A DNA stretch of 64,000 nucleotides from Photobacterium lutimaris (GTDB taxonomy: Bacteria > Pseudomonadota > Gammaproteobacteria > Enterobacterales > Vibrionaceae): positions 1-64,000 of the forward strand of contig NZ_PYMH01000020.1 of the NCBI RefSeq assembly GCF_003025555.1. Reading direction: 5' to 3'. Both the position numbers and the translations under genes were made by a program. Shown piece by piece: positions 61,901-64,000 of this stretch. The notes beneath the pieces were generated by a model. That model ran no database searches and was not told the origin of the DNA. It worked only from the letters and a program-made list of their open reading frames with translations. Numbering within the stretch: position 1 is the stretch's first letter; each line of letters opens with the position of its first letter.

Positions 61901-64000
61901 CATTGCAACAGGCCTATCGTTTACCGCCCCCACCAATATTTTTATTTTGGCGGCTTCTGATGCTAGACCCACCCCATCAAAAATACGGTACTCCAAAACA
62001 TCTTGGCCGAAATAGTCTTCACTTGGCAAATAACGAATATTGGCACCATCTTCAATGGTAGCAACACCATTCTCAGGGTGAGTAACAATTTCAATATTCC
62101 CTTCAGGTGTACCCTCTTCCGGATCAGTAGCTGCAATCCTTACAGCCAAGACTATAGGATTATCCTCTTCCGTTTTTTCATTAAATGGTGATGCTACTGG
62201 TACATCGTTAACAGAAGTGACGGTCACATAAACCGTTGCTAATTCAGACACACTTAATTCACTGTCTTTCACTCTATATGTGAAACTATCATTACCGTAA
62301 AAATCTAACTCAGGCTGATAGGTCACTTTTCCGGTACCAGAGTCGAACGTAACAATACCGTGTTCAGGATCAGTTTCTATGCTCACACTCGAAATCACCA
62401 AATTTTGATCGATATCGTAGTCGTTATTCAGAATATCAATCATCACAGGCTGATCTTCTTGCGTAGTAGCGACATCATCTTCAGATACAGGCGCATCGTT
62501 GACGTTCACCACTTCCAGATTGAAGGCTGTAAGACTAACGGTTTCCGTACCATCACTGACCTTGATAGTGATGTTCGTCGTGGTGCCGACATCGTCATTG
62601 GTTGGTGTGCCGCTCAATACACCCGAAGCCGCATTGAAGCTCGCCCACGCAGGCAAGTTGTCGATACTAAACGTCAGATCATCGTTGTCGATATCGCTGG
62701 CGCTTGGGGTAAAGCTATAACTGGCGTCCTGCTGCACGCTGGTAGCTGGACTGCCTGAGATCACCGGCGCGTCGTTAACGTTCACCACTTCGAGGCTGAA
62801 CGCACCCAAACTTACCGTTTCTGTGCCATCGCTTACCTTGATGGTGATGTTCGAGGTCGTCCCCACATCGTCGTTGGTCGGAGTGCCACTGAGCAGACCG
62901 CTCGCCGCATTAAAGCTCGCCCACGCAGGCTGGTTTTCGATACTAAACGTCAAGTCATCGTTATCGATATCGCTGGCGCTCGGGGTAAAGCTGTAACTGG
63001 CATCTTGCTGCACACTGGTGGCTGGACTGCCACTGATTTGCGGTGCATCGTTGACGTTCACCACTTCCAAGTTGAAGGCCGCCAAGCTGACGGTTTCCGT
63101 GCCATCACTGACCTTGATCGTGATGTTCGAGGTCGTGCCGACATCGTCGTTGGTTGGCGTACCGCTGAGCAAACCACTCACAGTATTAAAACTCGCCCAC
63201 GATGGCTGATTTTCAATGCTGAAGGCCAAGTCATCGTTGTCGATATCGCTGGCGCTCGGGGTAAAGCTGTAACTGGCATCCTGCTGCACGCTGGTAGCTG
63301 GGCTGCCACCGATTTGCGGCGCGTCGTTGACGTTCACCACTTCCAGGTTGAAGGCCGCCAGGCTGACGGTTTCTGTGCCGTCACTGACCTTAATAGTGAT
63401 GTTTGAGGTCGTGCCGACATCGTCATTGGTTGGCGTGCCACTCAATACACCCGAAGCCGCATTAAAGCTCGCCCACGCAGGCTGATTTTCAATACTGAAG
63501 GTCAGATCATCATTGTCGATATCGCTGGCGCTCGGGGTAAAGCTGTAACTGGCATCTTGCTGCACACTGGTGGCTGGGGTGCCACTGATTTGCGGTGCAT
63601 CGTTGACGTTCACCACTTCCAGATTGAAGGCTGTAAGACTAACGGTTTCTGCGCCATCACTGACCTTGATAGTGATGTTCGTCGTGGTGCCGACATCGTC
63701 GTTGGTTGGCGAGCCGGAAAGCAAACCGCTCGCGGTATTGAAGCTCGCCCACGCAGGCAGATTATCAATACTGAAGGTCAAGTCATCGTTGTCGATATCG
63801 CTGGCGACTGGCGTGAAGCTGTAACTGGCATCTTGCTGCACGCTGGTAGCTGGGCTGCCACTGATTTGTGGCGCGTCGTTAACGTTCACCACCTCGAGAC
63901 TGAATGAGCCAAGACTATCCGTCGCTACCCCATCGCTGACATGAATCGTGATGTTCAAGGTTGTGCCGACATTGTCATTGGTCGGGGTGCCACTCAATAC
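58304..64000 (-). CDS. Giant secreted Ig/cadherin-repeat protein, 5' end beyond the window
   Basis: At least 1898 residues; the frame is open at the right edge, so the N-terminus and any export signal are missing. Numbering follows the visible fragment from 63997. Order: five 92-residue He_PIG/cadherin-like repeats (about 35-494), tandem-95-type repeats with NDAPV joints (495-1020), HYR-like and Calx-beta-like segments (1025-1220), a PKD-like part, calcium-binding DSDGDLLPDSEEGFADNDEDG (near 1305), a choice-of-anchor U domain (VFDFIAYGLPTPGKTYQVVFP ... CVQITIEDGGPNDDDG), two more cadherin-like repeats, then SGGGTMGLTGIVMLMLISLFK (near 1671). In the same frame a second hydrophobic stretch ends in TQAQA and an OmpA-like barrel of about 177 residues follows. 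Likely a surface adhesin; the C-terminal part may be a fused second gene. Confidence 0.8.
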   Translation of the reverse strand, partial: VLSGTPTNDNVGTTLNITIHVSDGVATDSLGSFSLEVVNVNDAPQISGSPATSVQQDASYSFTPVASDIDNDDLTFSIDNLPAWASFNTASGLLSGSPTNDDVGTTTNITIKVSDGAETVSLTAFNLEVVNVNDAPQISGTPATSVQQDASYSFTPSASDIDNDDLTFSIENQPAWASFNAASGVLSGTPTNDDVGTTSNITIKVSDGTETVSLAAFNLEVVNVNDAPQIGGSPATSVQQDASYSFTPSASDIDNDDLAFSIENQPSWASFNTVSGLLSGTPTNDDVGTTSNITIKVSDGTETVSLAAFNLEVVNVNDAPQISGSPATSVQQDASYSFTPSASDIDNDDLTFSIENQPAWASFNAASGLLSGTPTNDDVGTTSNITIKVSDGTETVSLGAFSLEVVNVNDAPVISGSPATSVQQDASYSFTPSASDIDNDDLTFSIDNLPAWASFNAASGVLSGTPTNDDVGTTTNITIKVSDGTETVSLTAFNLEVVNVNDAPVSEDDVATTQEDQPVMIDILNNDYDIDQNLVISSVSIETDPEHGIVTFDSGTGKVTYQPELDFYGNDSFTYRVKDSELSVSELATVYVTVTSVNDVPVASPFNEKTEEDNPIVLAVRIAATDPEEGTPEGNIEIVTHPENGVATIEDGANIRYLPSEDYFGQDVLEYRIFDGVGLASEAAKIKILVGAVNDRPVAMDDEATTLEDEPVEIAILSNDSDIEDGSAESGFTAQQITLTNQASLTKGTATVLADGILRYVPNEDANGTEVITYSITDSDGYESLAATVTITVTPVNDAPVAINNQAQLVEEGTLEINVLGNDYDVDDGDLVDVTSVELVSMPQGGSATVTSTGAIRYQATENYFGDDLFSYQVKDNTGAVSNIAIVSLTIMPVNDVPIIVDDTITETYSEQNQFELDVLSNDVDVDGDTLSIVAAQASVGTVTIENNKLNYLAPAGFTGNVQISYLVSDEYSELVSAIVTLTIEGEVQLGTPIINEPDDVTFNATALFTKADLGVATAFDSLGNPLSVSLVDNRFYFPPGNHIVYWRTEDKQGNKAEASQRVIVHPLVSIDKDGVTAEGNSYQASVYINGESPTYPVVIPYTVSGSADSQDHDLVAGNVVIEQGLEGAITFTLFDDGISEGDEEVVITLDNSVNLGSKSVFRLLVKEDNIAPQLTVLVSQSTEYRQVVTKSADWVTIKANVTDANSKDSHQYNWQTHEALITNQGTDEDEFVFSPEQLAPGHYMINLTVTDDSPSPASVTKDIYIEVVQQLASLGSEDSDGDLLPDSEEGFADNDEDGIPDYLDAINECNVLQEQALDSDGYLIEGDPGVCLRKGVTVAANASGGTQLFDDEVEQQLGSDTEATNIGGVFDFIAYGLPTPGKTYQVVFPQRLPIPANAVYRKYSEQKGWFDFVIDSNNYLSSSAGEAGYCPPPGSELWIVGLKEGDWCVQITIEDGGPNDDDGIVNGSIMDPGGVATKASENTLPVAEADTAVVGINSSITINVLANDSDADGDEISIASVSESFGTTEVIKNQLHYTAEAGFLGNAVINYGITDSKGGTASSTVTVNVVNSQSPVAVDDEAQVVTKDVVEINVLANDFDPDGETLVLLSAQAEHGDVVVNSNQTLSYQSVAGFEGVDTITYQISDTFGLTAGGQVKVTVSNVSSRYVSNSGGGTMGLTGIVMLMLISLFKWSTAHFNLLLRGIVLLMLSISTQAQANWYLEADVGQSKARDDLDTSQAQIIDIEDHDFYWTLGVGYSITANWDVTLRYIDQGKASATLVGDVNMSDDKHLSLSRITPVLVQGVGIDTRYAFWRYHQVSLAGVLGAMFWEAEYESLYQGQKITHSDDGVDPYVGFEINYAITPDWQVGIVANRYFIDINDVDSLSIKLKYQIPSFTD
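62516..64000 (-). repeat. 276-bp tandem repeat array inside the giant gene
   Basis: Five full 276-bp units (92 codons each, marked by NVNDAP joints recurring every 276 bp near 62500, 62777, 63053, 63329, 63605 and 63881) and part of a sixth at the edge. Similarity is high at nucleotide level, including many synonymous positions, so the units are recent duplications or are kept alike by recombination. Confidence 0.85.

Noticed and set aside
62360..63907. Several repeated plus-strand frames of 60-133 residues
   Set aside because: They are the antisense shadows of the 276-bp repeats in the giant gene and recur with the same period.
62516..64000. Regular repeats considered as a CRISPR array
   Set aside because: The repeat unit is 276 bp, coding throughout, with no unique spacers.

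Overview
The window reads as chromosomal DNA of a marine gammaproteobacterium of the family Vibrionaceae, most likely Photobacterium or a close relative. The basis is an integron-type integrase at the left edge, a compact SulA, E. coli-like YjjI/YjjW, MoeA/MoeB, FolE and SelO proteins, AT-rich spacers and moderate GC in genes. The genus is my inference. I see no rRNA, tRNA, CRISPR array or insertion sequence.

Layout. 1-2.3 kb: an integron integrase and, 0.4 kb downstream, the SOS division inhibitor sulA behind a clear LexA box. 2.5-6 kb: an arginine/ornithine-type antiporter, a small unknown gene and glgC. 6.2-15.3 kb: a complete 2-aminoethylphosphonate (AEP) unit, with phnW-pbfA-phnX on the minus strand, a divergent binding protein, an ATPase/permease pair and the regulator phnR. 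15.4-27.6 kb: a continuous agmatine-putrescine-GABA-succinate catabolic region (NhaC-type antiporter, puuA, then puuDRCB-aguB-aguA-gabD-gabT). 27.6-30.8 kb: DedA, two small envelope proteins and a FAD amine oxidoreductase. 31-32.2 kb: alx behind a yybP-ykoY manganese riboswitch. 32.3-37.2 kb: amidohydrolase, group II PLP decarboxylase, a small unknown gene and an L,D-transpeptidase. 37.5-40 kb: the glycyl radical pair yjjI/yjjW. 40-46.2 kb: an alcohol-to-acyl-CoA operon (GMC oxidoreductase, acyl-CoA ligase, CalB-type aldehyde dehydrogenase) with a divergent AraC regulator. 46.2-58.3 kb: LysR regulator, folE, moeA-moeB, lipoproteins, MarC, an orphan OppA, a CvfB-like RNA-binding protein, an unknown 449-residue protein and selO. 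58.3-64 kb: the 3' part of a giant secreted repeat protein that runs off the right edge.

The strongest new observation is a 14-bp palindrome, consensus TTGGTATAGACCAA. It stands upstream of phnW, of the AEP binding protein, of the transporter ATPase and, 19 kb away, of the FAD oxidoreductase at 30.8 kb. This suggests one phosphonate regulon, presumably under PhnR, that includes the distant oxidase. Second, the giant protein appears to carry a GlyGly-CTERM-like sorting tail in its interior, followed in frame by what looks like a signal peptide and a small outer-membrane barrel, as if two genes were fused. Third, the alx leader shows two mutually exclusive hairpins around the ribosome binding site. 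All calls come from reading the sequence; no database search was run.
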